In this document: in pieces, positions 10,964-22,411 of the stretch
How positions within the stretch are numbered: the stretch's first letter is position 1
How the letters are laid out: each line of letters begins with the position of its first letter
Assembly: GCA_023897205.1 (NCBI GenBank)
Contig: JAHWDD010000001.1
Location: 6,076,001 to 6,140,000, forward strand
Direction: 5' to 3'
Origin: Exophiala sp. HKRS030
Lineage: Eukaryota; Ascomycota; Eurotiomycetes; Chaetothyriales; Herpotrichiellaceae
DNA: 64,000 nucleotides
Position numbers and translations under genes: made by a program
The notes under the pieces: generated by a model
The model's database searches: none
What the model saw: the letters and a program-made list of their open reading frames with translations, nothing else
Told to the model about the DNA's origin: nothing

Positions 10964-12511
10964 ATGGCAGATACGCAATATCGAAAAGGGTCTCTGGGTC
11001 TCGGCTTCTTGAACCCGTTCAAGTCCTCTAGTAGGCCTGGCAGTCGTTCAAGCTCACGAGCGAATTCGATTTCTGAATTCAGCATCGACGACACCAGGCG
11101 TGATTCCAAGAGTGCACTAGCTTCGACAGCAAAGCTCAGGAAAGGTTCCGCTCCGCCAGAGTCCAGGACAACATCATATGCAAGTTCCACAAGGACAAGC
11201 CTGGAACAGTCCCGGTCTCGAGGTTCTCGTCATGTTTCCCTCGTCTCCAGCAGAACCACCGACGAATGGGATGTCGACAAGAACACAGGAGAGCGCAAAG
11301 ACTACACCGAGATGATCCACAGCTTAGCTCACCGTGAGTCGGCCGAATCGCTTGTAGAGAAAACCAGGGCTCTATTCGCCGGCATCCCGGAGCAACCGGC
11401 ACCAGAATTTTTGGCAAGGCTCCCGCAGAAACTATGGAGACAAATTGTTGAAATCCTTGACGTGTTCGACACCGCCAGTTTAGCGTTTTCATGCAAACCT
11501 TTTCGAGATCTCATAGGGACAGACGCATGGAGGAAGCTCAACGAAGACAGCAATACTGTCGAGAGAGCTGAGTTTCTCGGACGCCTCGATGAAACGCTTC
11601 CAGACCACCTTTTGTGTTTTCAATGCGCCAAATATCATTTACGGACTCAAAAGGGCAAGGAGATTCTACGACCGGCAAATGTCTCTAACCCGATATTTAT
11701 CTGCCCCAACGCACACAGCACGGAGAACAAGATGTCTCGTGCCAGACTCACAGTCGGTAGAACCATCCCATTCCCCTTCGCTCAACTTGCTGTACGAGCT
11801 CAAAAGTACTCACCAGAACACGGTATTCCCATCACTAATATTGCTCGACGATGGAAGGATCGAGATGGTGAATGGACCCACACAACACAATACACGATAG
11901 TCAATGGTCATTTGCTACTCCGAGTCATCAGCTGGGCCTTTGCAACAGCCGACCTTCCGATCGCCGGACTTCGAAAATTGTTCTATGCGCACGCTGATAA
12001 CTTTGCGCCTTATTTTTCGGTTTGTGCCCATTGGAGAGATGGAAATCTGATGCCATCCGTGAAATGCGCGATGAGCCATCTTTACAAGGCCCCTGAAGGG
12101 AGTGGTGTTGCCGGTGTCGCGTCTAAGGTCAACTATCGACTGCATCGCCCTAACCCCGTCATTACCCTCTGCTCGAATTGTAAGCCGATGCGGAGGTGTC
12201 CTGACTGTCCTTCAGAGTACCTGATCGAAATGAGAATGCAGGAGGATAGGAATGATCCTACGCAGTTGTTTAAACACGCTATAGTGATTACGAGATGGAG
12301 TGACTTGGGCGACGCCTCGTCGCCTAGAAATCCGGAGTGGGCTTCTGTCATTGGAGAGGCTGAGTATGATTCTTTCACGGCAATCGGGAAAAGGGCAATT
12401 TCAGGAGTCTTTGAATCACAATTTACGGTCGAGCAAATTCCTCCGCAAAGAATCGTTTCCATGAACCCAGACAAAGAAAAGCTGGGTGAGGCGGGTCACA
12501 ACTGGTACTAG
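10964..12511 (+). CDS. F-box-like protein
   Basis: The first in-frame ATG gives 515 residues starting MADTQYRKGSLGLGF. The first 130 residues are Ser/Arg-rich and probably disordered (SSSRPGSRSSSRANS). An F-box-like segment, LPQKLWRQIVEILDVFDTAS followed by LAFSCKPFRDLIG, sits at about residues 147-180. The family couples substrates to SKP1-cullin ubiquitin ligases. The C-terminal region has paired cysteines (CFQCAKYH near 218; CSNCKPMRRCPDCP near 407) that could bind zinc. The gene is divergent from the UFD1-domain gene, so two proteins tied to ubiquitin pathways sit side by side. No intron is needed. The substrate is unknown. Confidence 0.75.
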   Translation: MADTQYRKGSLGLGFLNPFKSSSRPGSRSSSRANSISEFSIDDTRRDSKSALASTAKLRKGSAPPESRTTSYASSTRTSLEQSRSRGSRHVSLVSSRTTDEWDVDKNTGERKDYTEMIHSLAHRESAESLVEKTRALFAGIPEQPAPEFLARLPQKLWRQIVEILDVFDTASLAFSCKPFRDLIGTDAWRKLNEDSNTVERAEFLGRLDETLPDHLLCFQCAKYHLRTQKGKEILRPANVSNPIFICPNAHSTENKMSRARLTVGRTIPFPFAQLAVRAQKYSPEHGIPITNIARRWKDRDGEWTHTTQYTIVNGHLLLRVISWAFATADLPIAGLRKLFYAHADNFAPYFSVCAHWRDGNLMPSVKCAMSHLYKAPEGSGVAGVASKVNYRLHRPNPVITLCSNCKPMRRCPDCPSEYLIEMRMQEDRNDPTQLFKHAIVITRWSDLGDASSPRNPEWASVIGEAEYDSFTAIGKRAISGVFESQFTVEQIPPQRIVSMNPDKEKLGEAGHNWY

Positions 12512-12621
12512 GGGTTGATTTTGACATTCAATGCACAGGCACAGCGCGGGAATGTTGGCGGACCAACTTGCTGTAATCTTTCTCGTCCGTACCAGGAAGA
12601 ACTTGGCATCTGATCCGTCCA

Positions 12622-14123
12622 TTACCAGTCTAGGGCTTTGCTATTCGTCTCACATCCCAGCATCATCTCGCAAAGACTTTGTGCCTGGACATCATTTTGA
12701 CCTGAGTTGGCCCTAGGTATTGTGTCCATTCGGACACCCATGGACGCCAATCCACTATCAGGTCGAGCTGCCCAGATCTGCTTTCTTGCCTCATCTTCCT
12801 TCTTAACCTGCTCCCTGAGGATCATCAATACCATTCGCTGAAATGCGAGCACTCCTTCCTCATGAAATGGATGCAGAGGACCCGATTCAAATATCCCTCG
12901 ACCAATGTTCTTCTGCACGTTCTCACATAGGGCAAAATCCTCATCAACGACCTTCTGATAGAATTTCGTCATTCGCTCGTGCGCTTCCGTCGTTGCATGA
13001 GGCGTTTTGAGCCGATAGACGTCATATTCCTGTCTTGTTGTCGTGGCCGAAAGGGGAATACTTCGCATCAGATGCATGAATCCTGTACCCGGGTTGGGAG
13101 AGAAATGCCCAGTGGGAAAGACATGCGTGGCCGAGCGACCGGCAAAGCGCGTCGTGTCAAAGGCTGAGGTTGCTAATATGGATGCTTTGGGCTCGCTGAA
13201 GTGGGAAATATAGTTGTGTTCAGACGCCGGTTCAACATAATAAGTGTCAAGCGCTGTAGTCCTGGCCACATCTGGATGTGCAGTCAGGCAATGGTAACAC
13301 TAGCGAATCTTAGCCATGCTTTCTCATCTTGCCTGGTGCTGAAGGACCGTCGGAATGAAAAGAACATACCTCGTTGTAATTGTCCTGCATCAGCTTCCAA
13401 TTGAACTGGCCCTCCTTGGTCCACGTAAAGTCATATTCCACCTCCTCCCAATCCACACCAGCATGTTTCAGCACATCCTGCTGATCCAGTGCCCCATACT
13501 GCTCATCCCACGATATTTCTGGTTCCGCACTTGCATCGAGATTGGCATAGACAAATCCATTTCTATCTGTGTGAACATGAACGGGAAAGAGCCGTATCGT
13601 GGTAGGATCGAAAGCTGGAACCGAGTTCGGGGTAAATCGTGGAGCTTTGGCCAGTTTTCCGTTCAGGTCATATGACCAGCCATGGTATTTGCAAGAGAAG
13701 ATCCTGGCATTGCCTGTGGTGTCTTTGACGATCGGAAAAGCACGGTGTCTATCATGTCATTCGTGAAATCGTATCTCAGTGGCTGGGTTCTCCACCGTAT
13801 CGTGGCCACCAAGGCGTATTGGATTCGTGTACATACCTGCATATATTATGGAAACCAACAATCTTCTCCTCCTTGTTCTTGACAACCACAAAGTTGAAAC
13901 CCGCCATTTCGTACTGCACAAAGTCGCCCACATTATGGTAGCGAGCTCGATGGGAGACTAAGAACCATCGCCGCGAGAAAATGGCTCTCCGCTCCAGCTG
14001 GAAGATGGCTGGAGAGTGGTAGAACTCGTCTGGCAGCGATGCATGAATGTCTGTAGCGATTACCTTCTTCGACAGCCCTTCGATATGCAACTCGTGCACC
14101 CCATTGGTGGTAGGTCCAGGCAT
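12622..14123 (-). CDS. Rieske-type oxygenase, choline/carnitine monooxygenase-like
   Basis: Three exons (14123-13837, 13748-13370, 13299-12622) with introns of 88 and 70 nt encode 447 residues. Exon 1 ends inside the Arg codon after Cys95. The splice joins the Rieske motif C95-R-H97 with C115-K-Y-H118, which ligates a 2Fe-2S cluster. The mononuclear-iron site is NYNECYHCLTAHPD at 219-232, with H225 and H230 as ligands. A downstream DEDFALCENVQ segment probably supplies the carboxylate. The family hydroxylates N-methyl groups of choline, carnitine or betaine-like substrates and needs electrons from a reductase. No reductase gene is visible here. No targeting signal is evident. It lies head-to-head with the Zn2Cys6 regulator gene, and a PhyH-type dioxygenase and a permease lie beyond, which suggests a catabolic cluster. 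The exact substrate is unknown. Confidence 0.92.
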
Positions 14124-15197
14124 GGCGACACGCTGTGGCGGATTGATACCACGACCCGGGACAGTTTCATGATTTGAACCTGGGAATGCGTTTATACACT
14201 ATCCTCGACGAGTTCTTCAGAATCGCTCTCCCGTGTGTCTGACCAGTGATTGCTTGGTATGAGATTGTCAATCCGCTGCTCGTTGTTGGTGGTGGTGATA
14301 AGTCATCCATCATGAAGTTCTCCAGCGGCCTGCCCACCTAGGCAAAGGCACCCGAGGGCTCTCAGTGGCTCCCCTCTATAAGACTTCTACTCCCTACTCT
14401 GGCGCAGATCGCATAGCTCTAGTTGACCTGGACGCCGGTCTTTATTCATATGTACTCCTGACCCTGAACAACTATGTGTAGTATACCCTGATCTGGAGAA
14501 CATAGTCACATCTCGACTGGTAAAGCCTATTTACATCATTACCTCACTCGTGGTCAAAATATCCACACATGCTAAGACTGGAAACGTTACTGGACATCTA
14601 GTTCTGCGCCATCTAACCTCCTACGCATGTGGCACACTCATCTGGCAAAGTCCACGTGGTGGCTGTTGAGGTTCCGAAGTTGACAGTTGGATGTCTTGGA
14701 AATGATGGGTTGCTGGGGATACTCTCAGATCTGGAAAATTATTTTCTTCCTTACAACTTACGGGCACTGGATTGCGATGTATCCAATTAGATTCCCTCTT
14801 CCTGTCTCGGAGAAAACAGGGGTTGCTACCATTTCGTTGAGTCGAATTCTTCACCCAAAAAAGGTCGCTGTCGAGGGACCAAAAGGACTTTTCACGATAG
14901 CGAATTGCGGGGGTCTTTGCAATGGTCCTCACTATTCTTCCGCCTGAACCCGTAGATTCGCTTCTAGGCCCGTCGGGTCGCCCAAACGGAGTTTGATTCC
15001 ATTGGAAGCCGCTATGACCACCACCATCTCAAGCTACTGTGGCAGCTCAAGATCCAAGCGAGCTGCGCACGGGCTTAGGCATACTAGACGAGGATCGGAA
15101 AATCCCAGCTGGGTCGCAAAGGTTCTACGCTAAGGTAGCATGGACCGTTCCAGGGCGCAAAATTGGGAGTAGTCTTTGTCACTTCGTTGCTGAAAGC

Positions 15198-15212
15198 CCG
15201 TTCTAGACGGGC
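15198..15212. repeat. Inverted repeat CCCGT-N5-ACGGG
   Basis: A perfect 5-bp inverted repeat has half sites containing CGG/CCG, about 350 bp before the regulator start codon. CGG-type half sites are what Zn2Cys6 proteins usually bind, so autoregulation is possible. This is inference. Confidence 0.4.
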
Positions 15213-15217
15213 GACGT

Positions 15218-15248
15218 CGCATAAATTAGAATTATCTTTATTTATGCG
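15218..15248. repeat. 9-bp inverted repeat CGCATAAAT
   Basis: CGCATAAAT at 15218-15226 is repeated in inverse at 15240-15248 with a 13-nt spacer. It could be an operator-like dyad or form a hairpin. No known factor is assigned. Confidence 0.45.
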
Positions 15249-15563
15249 AATGAATAGGCGAAATGATGAAACAGCGATCGGTCGTCAGATAGTTCAGCAC
15301 AGTCGTGACTGGTGGAGGTAAGATGTACCACAAGATGCGCATCGCCTCTCGCGGATAGGCGTTATCGAACGAAGGTTTGTTCAGAGCTTGGGACACTGAT
15401 AGTTGCCAAGGCGCAGATGTTTTGGCTGCCTGTGTTCCTGAATAACACTGAGGCTCTCTTTCGCATGGTTCGCGATCTGCGATTCAGTTCTTGTAAACAT
15501 ACCTGTCGACCGCCCTGATGCGACAATATCATCATTATTCGTCTCTAGCAGGTTTTTGGCAAA

Positions 15564-17243
15564 ATGAGTTTACGATTGTCGTCGCTCGACCCCAACGAAC
15601 CCCGCGCTGCAAAAGGTGAGGATGCCATCCATGATTGCGCCTTGTTGCGGATCTTTATTGTTCATGGACTGAAGAATTCTAGATTGCCGAACTTGCAACC
15701 GCCGGAGAATCAAGTGCGACAGGTCATTACCTCTGTGCAAGAAATGTGATCTCAAGAATCTGGCATGTCCTGGCTATGGTCTGAGGATTCAATGGGCCAG
15801 GGCGTGGCCAGCCGAGGCAAGCTGACTGGGAAAACTCTGCCTGTTCTCGAGCCCGCCTCGTCGACGGAGACAGAAGTCAATGCGACTGTTATCCAGACTC
15901 AAGGAAGTAGTCCTAATTTTCTCTTCGCAACCACGAGCTTAGAAGAGAGATATGGAGACGCCGAATCCGTCTCAGCCACATCCGAAGCAATTCGAACACC
16001 TTCAAGTCTAGAGTTGATGTCCGAACAGAGCAATCCTGCTACGTCTCTTTCCTCGAGTGACTTTGAACAGCTTTCAGACCGGATATCAAACCTCATGCTG
16101 GATCCACAGGTCCGAGAGCTGCTGAATCATTACGACAAAGAAGTCGCATCAGTATTTCCTTGGGTCGATGGTCCAACCAATGGCTGGCGAACCGTCATGT
16201 TACCACTCGCAATGAAGTCGTTGTCCCTATTATATGCCATCCTCGCATTGGCCGCGGAACATTATTCGGTCACTAGCCATGATAATATAGATTCCAGCCA
16301 CTACCGCGATAAGAGTCTCCGTTTATTATCTCAAAACCTACGCGAGGAGATGGCTGAGGAGCCGTACGCCAATCGCAAAGATCCGGCATGTGCTACCTTG
16401 GCCACCATCTTAATATTGTGCAATCTTGAGATGATCAGGTCGGATAACGAGCAATGGACCATACACTGGCGGGCTGTGAGAACCATTACCAGCCGGTGGA
16501 CGTCTCCACACAGTTCAATATCTCCGCTCAATGCTAACTTCAGATTCTTGATCAAGGAAGCATTCGTATATGACACTTTTGCATCGTCAACCACATTTCA
16601 TGAAGGTGACAGTATTCCAGGTTCAGTACTGACTGAGGAGGACAAAAACATTTTTTCTGATTGGCTCGAGATCATTCAGGATGTCACTCAAGCCGAAAGA
16701 AATTTTCATGACAACCCGCGACCGTCTGAGGCGACGATCAATCTACGTGACCCTGGTGTTCTACGCCACAGATTTGAATTTGCCCGACAGCGTTCGCTCT
16801 ACTACAGCCAAGGCGTCGAATTCAGCTCTGGTTCGTCCAATCTACGCAACGATCTAGCGACCTTGATCGATATTTTCCATTATGCAGGAATTCTGTACAG
16901 TTTTCAAGCATTGCTGGACCCCGCACAATCTGCCTCAGCAAGACGAGACCTAGTGAATATCACCATTTCCGCCATCGGTCAGATCGAGGAATGTAATGCC
17001 TTTCAACACGACTTTGTCTGGCCATTGTTCATCATTGGTGGCGAGAGTAGAGGGAGCAGAGCTCTGCAACAATTTGTTGATTCGCGAGTCCAAGAGGCAA
17101 TGCAATCGACTGGGTTTTCCAATTGTGAGCCTTCTCTACAGTTCTTGAGGCGCTACTGGGAGAGCGCTCCTGAGCAGGCCTTGAATTGGCTCCAATTTGC
17201 TCGTCAGGAAGCGAAACGTGGATTCACATTCCTAGTCATATGA
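15564..17243 (+). CDS. Zn2Cys6 transcription factor, frameshifted
   Basis: Exon 1 (15564-15615) encodes MSLRLSSLDPNEPRAAK. A 67-nt intron (15616-15682) follows, with donor GTGAGG and acceptor TAG. Exon 2 opens with the zinc cluster C19-x2-C22-x6-C29-x6-C36-x2-C39-x6-C46 (core CRTCNRRRIKCDR). The usual GYGLRIQW then runs into a frame break near 15798. One extra C would restore the family motif GVASRGKLTGK and give 537 residues. The rest is a fungal_trans_2-like region to FTFLVI. It probably controls the flanking Rieske, PhyH and permease genes. As printed the zinc finger and the regulatory region are in different frames, so either the assembly lacks a base or the factor is inactive. Confidence 0.88.
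15796..15800 (+). other. Frameshift site in the Zn2Cys6 regulator gene
   Basis: The reading frame changes at the CC of 15797-15798. The family sequence is continuous if one C is added. No intron of usable length (22 nt at most) fits. Confidence 0.75.
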
Positions 17244-17554
17244 TAATCTCAACAAAAGCAGTAGAGCTACGGCTCGATAGCTACATATCAACCACTCATG
17301 GCAGGACCGGGTTTGAACTTTGCCAGACAAGCCACCAAGACCTCGGAGAATGCTCTGGGAATCATATTTTGAATACAAATGGTCCGGCCCAAATGCCCTC
17401 ATACAACTCCTACCAAACCTCAGGCTTGTGGCCATGACTCTCTGGGAGTCCGGAATAGGACTACTCCATATAGCGTCTTCACAACAGCCGAATGCTCCTC
17501 CATGGCCAGCCAGTCACAATCGGCTGGGTGGCACGAAATTCTGGAAAGCTCAAC
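17244..17554. other. Intergenic, convergent 3' ends
   Basis: The 311-bp stretch lies between the regulator and PhyH gene ends. I see only presumed 3' untranslated sequence. Confidence 0.6.
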
Positions 17555-18760
17555 TTACATGTTAACCGTCTCCTCATCTTCGACACCAAACAAGTATCGC
17601 ATAGGGTCTTGGTACTCAACAAAACCTAGGGATGGCAGGCTGATACCATATCCCAATAACCTTTGAGCCTGAGGAGGCAAATGCCTCGCTTTATCAGGCG
17701 TCACCATGATAAATTGGTTCTCAGCTGGTCGGTAATATGGTTTGCACATGAAGATTCCAACAGTCTCGCGAGCTTGGTCTCTGGAGGTTTGTCAGCATGT
17801 TGTGAGTTGATGGATGGGAGGGAGGGAGATTGCATACGTGGTACTATTTCCACCACCGGCATGATACAGATTTCCAACGAATATCAATGCCGAACCAGGC
17901 TCTAGTTCAGCAGGAATAGCTTCGTGGTCGTAGGGGCATCGATCTGGTCCCCATTTGTGCGATCCTGGAATGCAGATGGTGGCGCCGTTTTCTTTCGTAG
18001 TTTTAGTCAAAGCCGTCACACAGCCGAGCATCATCGGCATATCAATGTTACGAGTATGATAATCACTATTCAAGTCAGTAAGAGGGTTTTATCTTCGTAG
18101 TGTAGTGAAGCTTTCTTACCTATCGTCACGGTGGAGCCCTTGTTGACGTCCACCAGGATTGACCCTGAAACCGACCGTCGACGAGATGATCGGTTTACTA
18201 GTAACTGTCTCCTGTTTCTGTCCTGACCAATAGGTAAACGTGGACGACAACATTGCATTTGCAACATCGATGTACGTCTTGTTCATTGCAAGATCCACAC
18301 ATCCAGGTGACCGGGCCAGTAGACCCGTCGACCGTTGTGTTGTGTGGGGGAAGAAGCCCGACGGGTCGACTTTATCGGTATCAAAGTACGGTTTCAGCTC
18401 CGCCTTTATTTGAGCTGCTAGCTCTTTTGTGATGAGGTTTTCGACGATGACGCCTCCATCACGCTCCAGTATTGATACCAGCAATTCCGTTGTTGTTGCT
18501 GGGTCGGTAGCATCATACCGCGCGATCGTCGGTTTATCCGCGGTGCCATTGCTAGTAGAAGGTGTCTGTACAGCCTTGTTTGACACAGCTGGAGTGTTGA
18601 CAATATCGTCCGTAGCTATAGGCGCCATTATAGGCGGCCGAGCAGGTTTATAACGTCTGAAGGGTACTATCTGAACGTTACGATGTCTGATTATTGACCT
18701 CGACGAGGTTGAGATTGAGGCCCCGAGAAGAGTATGCGGGGAAAAGAATAATATGCGCAT
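17555..18760 (-). CDS. Phytanoyl-CoA dioxygenase (PhyH) family oxygenase
   Basis: Three exons (18760-18120, 18065-17838, 17780-17555) with introns of 54 and 57 nt encode 364 residues. The family is Fe(II)/2-oxoglutarate-dependent hydroxylases. The iron ligands appear as H210-R-D212 (GLHRDD, just before the first intron) and H282 in NLYHAGGG. The RPAENQFIM segment near the C-terminus may hold the basic residue for 2-oxoglutarate. The first 43 residues (MRILFFSPHTLLGASIST, then Arg-rich) look like a mitochondrial leader. A second ATG at MAPIATDDI could give a shorter form, so the start is uncertain. The gene lies head-to-head with the permease gene and tail-to-tail with the regulator gene. The substrate cannot be read from sequence. 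A role next to the Rieske oxygenase in stepwise oxidation of one substrate is plausible inference. Confidence 0.9.
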
Positions 18761-20185
18761 CTAAATTGGACAAATGAAGGTCACTAAAGGAACGCACAGA
18801 TCTTCTTATACTCAGGACTTCAAATCGTTTGACGTTGCAAAAGACTTTGGAAGCGTCTCAATTCTCCTTCCTAGTCAGGCGTTTACATACGTGGTGAACT
18901 CCAAGATACCGGCTCGTAACTCACGAACCGTTCATGGGGCTCGTATAAGTCATTAGCAACTCATATCTCTTGGGTACGGTTCCTATAATACAGATCCGGG
19001 AAAAGCAGGTAACTAGAGACTTTGCGGGCGAACTTTAGCTGCTAGGTATCCTTGCCAATCTCAACTAGAATGACGAATTGTATAACTTGGCCGATGCTGA
19101 TCCTCATGCCTCAGGAACGGAATGCTGGATCTGGCTGGTAGATGGAGACTTTAGAACACAAGTGGATTCAAATGTCCGCGTCCAAGGGCGATCTATCTAC
19201 CGGAGCCTTTCGTGATCTCTAGGAAAACCAACTTCAACAGTGGTCCATCATGATTCTTGACATGATTCTCAATCCGAACCTTGGGTAGATGGAAGGCTAA
19301 GCGCCGTGATAGTCGTCGGAGTAGTCCGCGGATACCAAAGCTCGCGGCAAATCTCTGAGATCTAATCGTAGTTGCGGGTAGAGTCTCGGGCCTAAGTTGC
19401 CCGCCCAGTGCTGCCCTTCGGGTACTCGCACGGGCACGCCATCTTTGCGCACGGTACCTCAGTGTGTGCTAGCACTGCACGGTAAATGCTCTGGCTTTAT
19501 ATCGCTTTTCAGAATCTTGCCGTTGGTACAGTCCTGTTCATTTTATGACCAACGCAGAATATGGTTGTGTGCATAGATTGATGCACCAAAGCACATCTAG
19601 GTTGATTGTCTGGAGATATTCTCCATCCACCCTCCCTTTGAGGTCTGGCGGAGGGGAGCAATGCAGCCAATGATGGTGCTCGAACAGCACACCCTGCCAA
19701 ACCTTGGGTTCCCCGGGCGCAAGCGAGGGAGGAAGCGAGAGACTTGAAGATAAGGTAAAGCGACACGACCTAGAACAGGTTTGGCACTGGGTGCTGCGGT
19801 CACTCTTCGTCTAACAAAGTGCGCACTTGCTTTTGATTCTCAACGCGTCTTGACGGGTTTCGACAGGTCTGTGCAGGCTGCAAGACAGAGCACCTGGCCA
19901 GAGCTCTGACGGCGCCGATTTTCAGGAGGGGTAGATAAGAACACCCATGCAAATCGCACACAAAACGGACAATAGATCCCTCCATCGTCTTCTACGCGTG
20001 GCGTTCAGGACATGGATGATATAGGCCAGCCTCGTGCAAGATAGCACTACAGCAAGGGCGGCGCCAGACATTGTTAAGCTCCCGCCCTCCCCAGACTTCC
20101 AGAGTGCACTGTCCTCCATCCGATCTCCGTTGTGAAGAGTCACAAACCATCACTTCGGTCCGCTTTTCACATCACACCACTGGCC
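18761..20185. promoter_or_regulatory. Divergent promoter between dioxygenase and permease
   Basis: This 1.4-kb stretch lies between divergent PhyH and permease start codons. No supported coding sequence or named motif was found. Confidence 0.45.
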
Positions 20186-22411
20186 ATGGGTAACGACGAG
20201 ATCAAAACCGCGAGCGAAGACTTGGACCCGACCATGTCACTGGAGGACGCCAAGTCCATCAACAGTGATGATGCTCTACTTATGTCCATGGGCAAGAAGC
20301 CCGAGTTGAAGCGTGTATACAACTTTTGGACGCGTAAGTTTAATTTCTCAAGAACAAAAATCGTTCGACAAACCGACTTGCTGACAGATGATCTTAGTAT
20401 GTGCCTACCAGATAATGATAAGTTGCAGTTGGTCATGCTTGGTCGTTCTGTATTCAACCATCTTTGACGTTGGCGGGCCATTCTCGTTGGTATGGGGCAC
20501 GTAAGTTGTTCCCCGGAACCCACGAAAATTATCCTTGATCCAACCTGTTAACATCGAGGGTGACGATATAGGCTTTTTGTCGCAGTCGGGCAGACACTAC
20601 TGATGATGTCGTTGGCTGAATACTGCACGATCTGGCCTACTGCGGGAGGCCAGCAATACTACACCCAAGCCGTTGCGACCGGCAAGTTCCGACCAATTCT
20701 ATCGTATCTGGTGGGATGGGCTGTTCTCGTCGGTGAGATCTCTACGGGGTCTAGTTGTGCTGTTAACAGCGCTGCTATCGTTGCCTCATTTGTTGAAGTA
20801 ACCCATCCAGATCTTGTCTGGCAGGTCACCATCCCCTCTCTGCTCAATTCGATGATTGCGAGAAGCTACACAATGCTGACAGAACGACTGCCAGTCATGG
20901 ATGACATGGCTGATTTACAGTGGGTTTCTCATTGCGCCTATTCTGATCAACTTGAAGCAAGCGTAAGTACTTCTGTTTCATTGTTCTGCTCCATCACTGT
21001 CATTGTTCTGCTCCATCACTGTCATTGTGAAGTGCTCGTTTCTGCTCATTTGCGCTTGCTTGCTCGCTTGCGGTTCATGCCTATCTACCACTTCCATGGC
21101 AGCCTCCGGTCGCTGATGTTGAAGCGTCGTCACGTGTTCTGCCCATTCAAATTCTTTATCGAATCACTATGTTCGAAGTATCCTTTCGGGCTGACACAAA
21201 TTACAGATGGCTCCCAGCCATGAATCTCTTTGGCGCATTCTTCACCATCGCTGGCGGTTTAGCGTGGGCAATCGTATTTGGTATCATGGCACCCAAGTAT
21301 GACGCGAGTTTCATCTTCACCAAATTCATCAACAATTCCGGCTATACAAGCAACGGTTGGGTTTTCATCATGTCCTTTTATTCACCTATGTATGGCCTTT
21401 ACGGAACAGACGGAATGATGCATCTAGTTGAAGAAATGAAGGACGCTTCCAAGGAGGCCCCCGCGTTATGGTATGGTCTATGATCTTCTGCTCTGTGACA
21501 AGTTGGCTTGCAGCACTTCTCTTATTGTGGACTGCGGGTAACTATGAGGAATACTTGCTTGGTCAGTACCCAATTCTGATGGCCTACTCCCTACGCGTTC
21601 CTCAGTTCTAACCTTCTTCGATGTAATAGCATCTCAACCTTACATGAACTGGTGGATGGATGTGACGCACTCGGTGTATGGCGGCGGGATTTTCTGTGCC
21701 ATTATCATGATGGGATTGAACTTCTTTATCATCGTTGGCACCAACAACTCTGGCTCCCGTCTCGCGTGGAGTATGGCTCGAGACAAGGCTTTCCCTTATT
21801 CGGAATACTTCGCCCATGTCAGCACAAGGTTCCACATTCCGCTGCGGACCATGGTGGCTATCCTGATAATTGACCTTATCATCGGTAAGTAAGCTCAACA
21901 GGGCTGTAGTCCTTAGATGGGGCATACATGGACGTCCATTTCTAACATATCTTTCTTCAAAACAGGTCTGATCCTCCTGGGCAATGACCTCGCGTTCCAA
22001 TCCATCATATCCGGCGGCGGTGTTACACTTCAAGTAGGATATGTGACGCCGGTGATCATCGTGCTTTTGCGTGGCCGCAAGATCCTACCTGCACGCCCAC
22101 ACTTCGACCTTGGACGATGGGGCTATCCGATCAACATCATCTCTGTGTGCTGGTCATTGCTCATCATTGTCATGTATCTGTGCCCACTATACGTGCCTGT
22201 GACGATCGCCACGATTGATTGTATGAATTGGAGTTGTTTGATAGTCGGGTCGACCATCTTGTTTCCGGGAATCTACTGGATCTGGAGGGCTAGGCATCGC
22301 TATATCAAGGAAAGTAACAGTGTCCTAGATGACAACGTTGTGATCATCAATGGCGTGAGTGTCAGTGGTGCCGAAGCCTTGAGGAAAGCGGCGATGGCAT
22401 CTTCATCCTGA
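20186..22411 (+). CDS. Amino-acid/choline-type permease (APC superfamily), frameshifted
   Basis: Seven exons: 20186-20333, 20398-20500, 20572-20824, 20895-20962, 21207-21561, 21630-21884 and 21966-22411. They encode about 542 residues with roughly twelve membrane segments. The family signature SLAEYCTIWPTAGGQQYY lies in exon 3, WMTWLIYSGFLIAPILINLK in exon 4 and NLFGAFFTIAGGLAWAIVFG in exon 5. This pattern matches the fungal amino-acid/choline/GABA transporter group (Hnm1/Uga4-like). The donor of intron 3 (GTCACC) is weak, but the frame and family sequence support it. In exon 5 the frame breaks at the C-run 21458-21462. One more C restores EAPRVMVWSM. The gene lies beside the Rieske, regulator and PhyH genes and may import their substrate. 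Confidence 0.9.
20979..21028 (+). repeat. Tandem 22-bp duplication inside an intron
   Basis: Two perfect copies of a 22-mer beginning CATTGTTCTGCTCC (20979-21000 and 21001-21022) are followed by a 6-base partial copy. They make intron 4 of the permease gene unusually long (244 nt against 63-71 nt for most of its other introns). Confidence 0.9.
21457..21463 (+). other. Frameshift site in permease exon 5
   Basis: The frame changes at a run of five Cs between conserved EMKDASKEAP and MVWSMIFCSV. One missing C accounts for it. Confidence 0.8.

Larger units (their letters stand above)
14124..15563. promoter_or_regulatory. Divergent promoter between oxygenase and regulator
   Basis: This 1.4-kb stretch separates the divergent Rieske and regulator genes. 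It contains two small inverted repeats near the regulator (see the entries at 15198 and 15218). No coding region in it can be supported. Confidence 0.5.
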
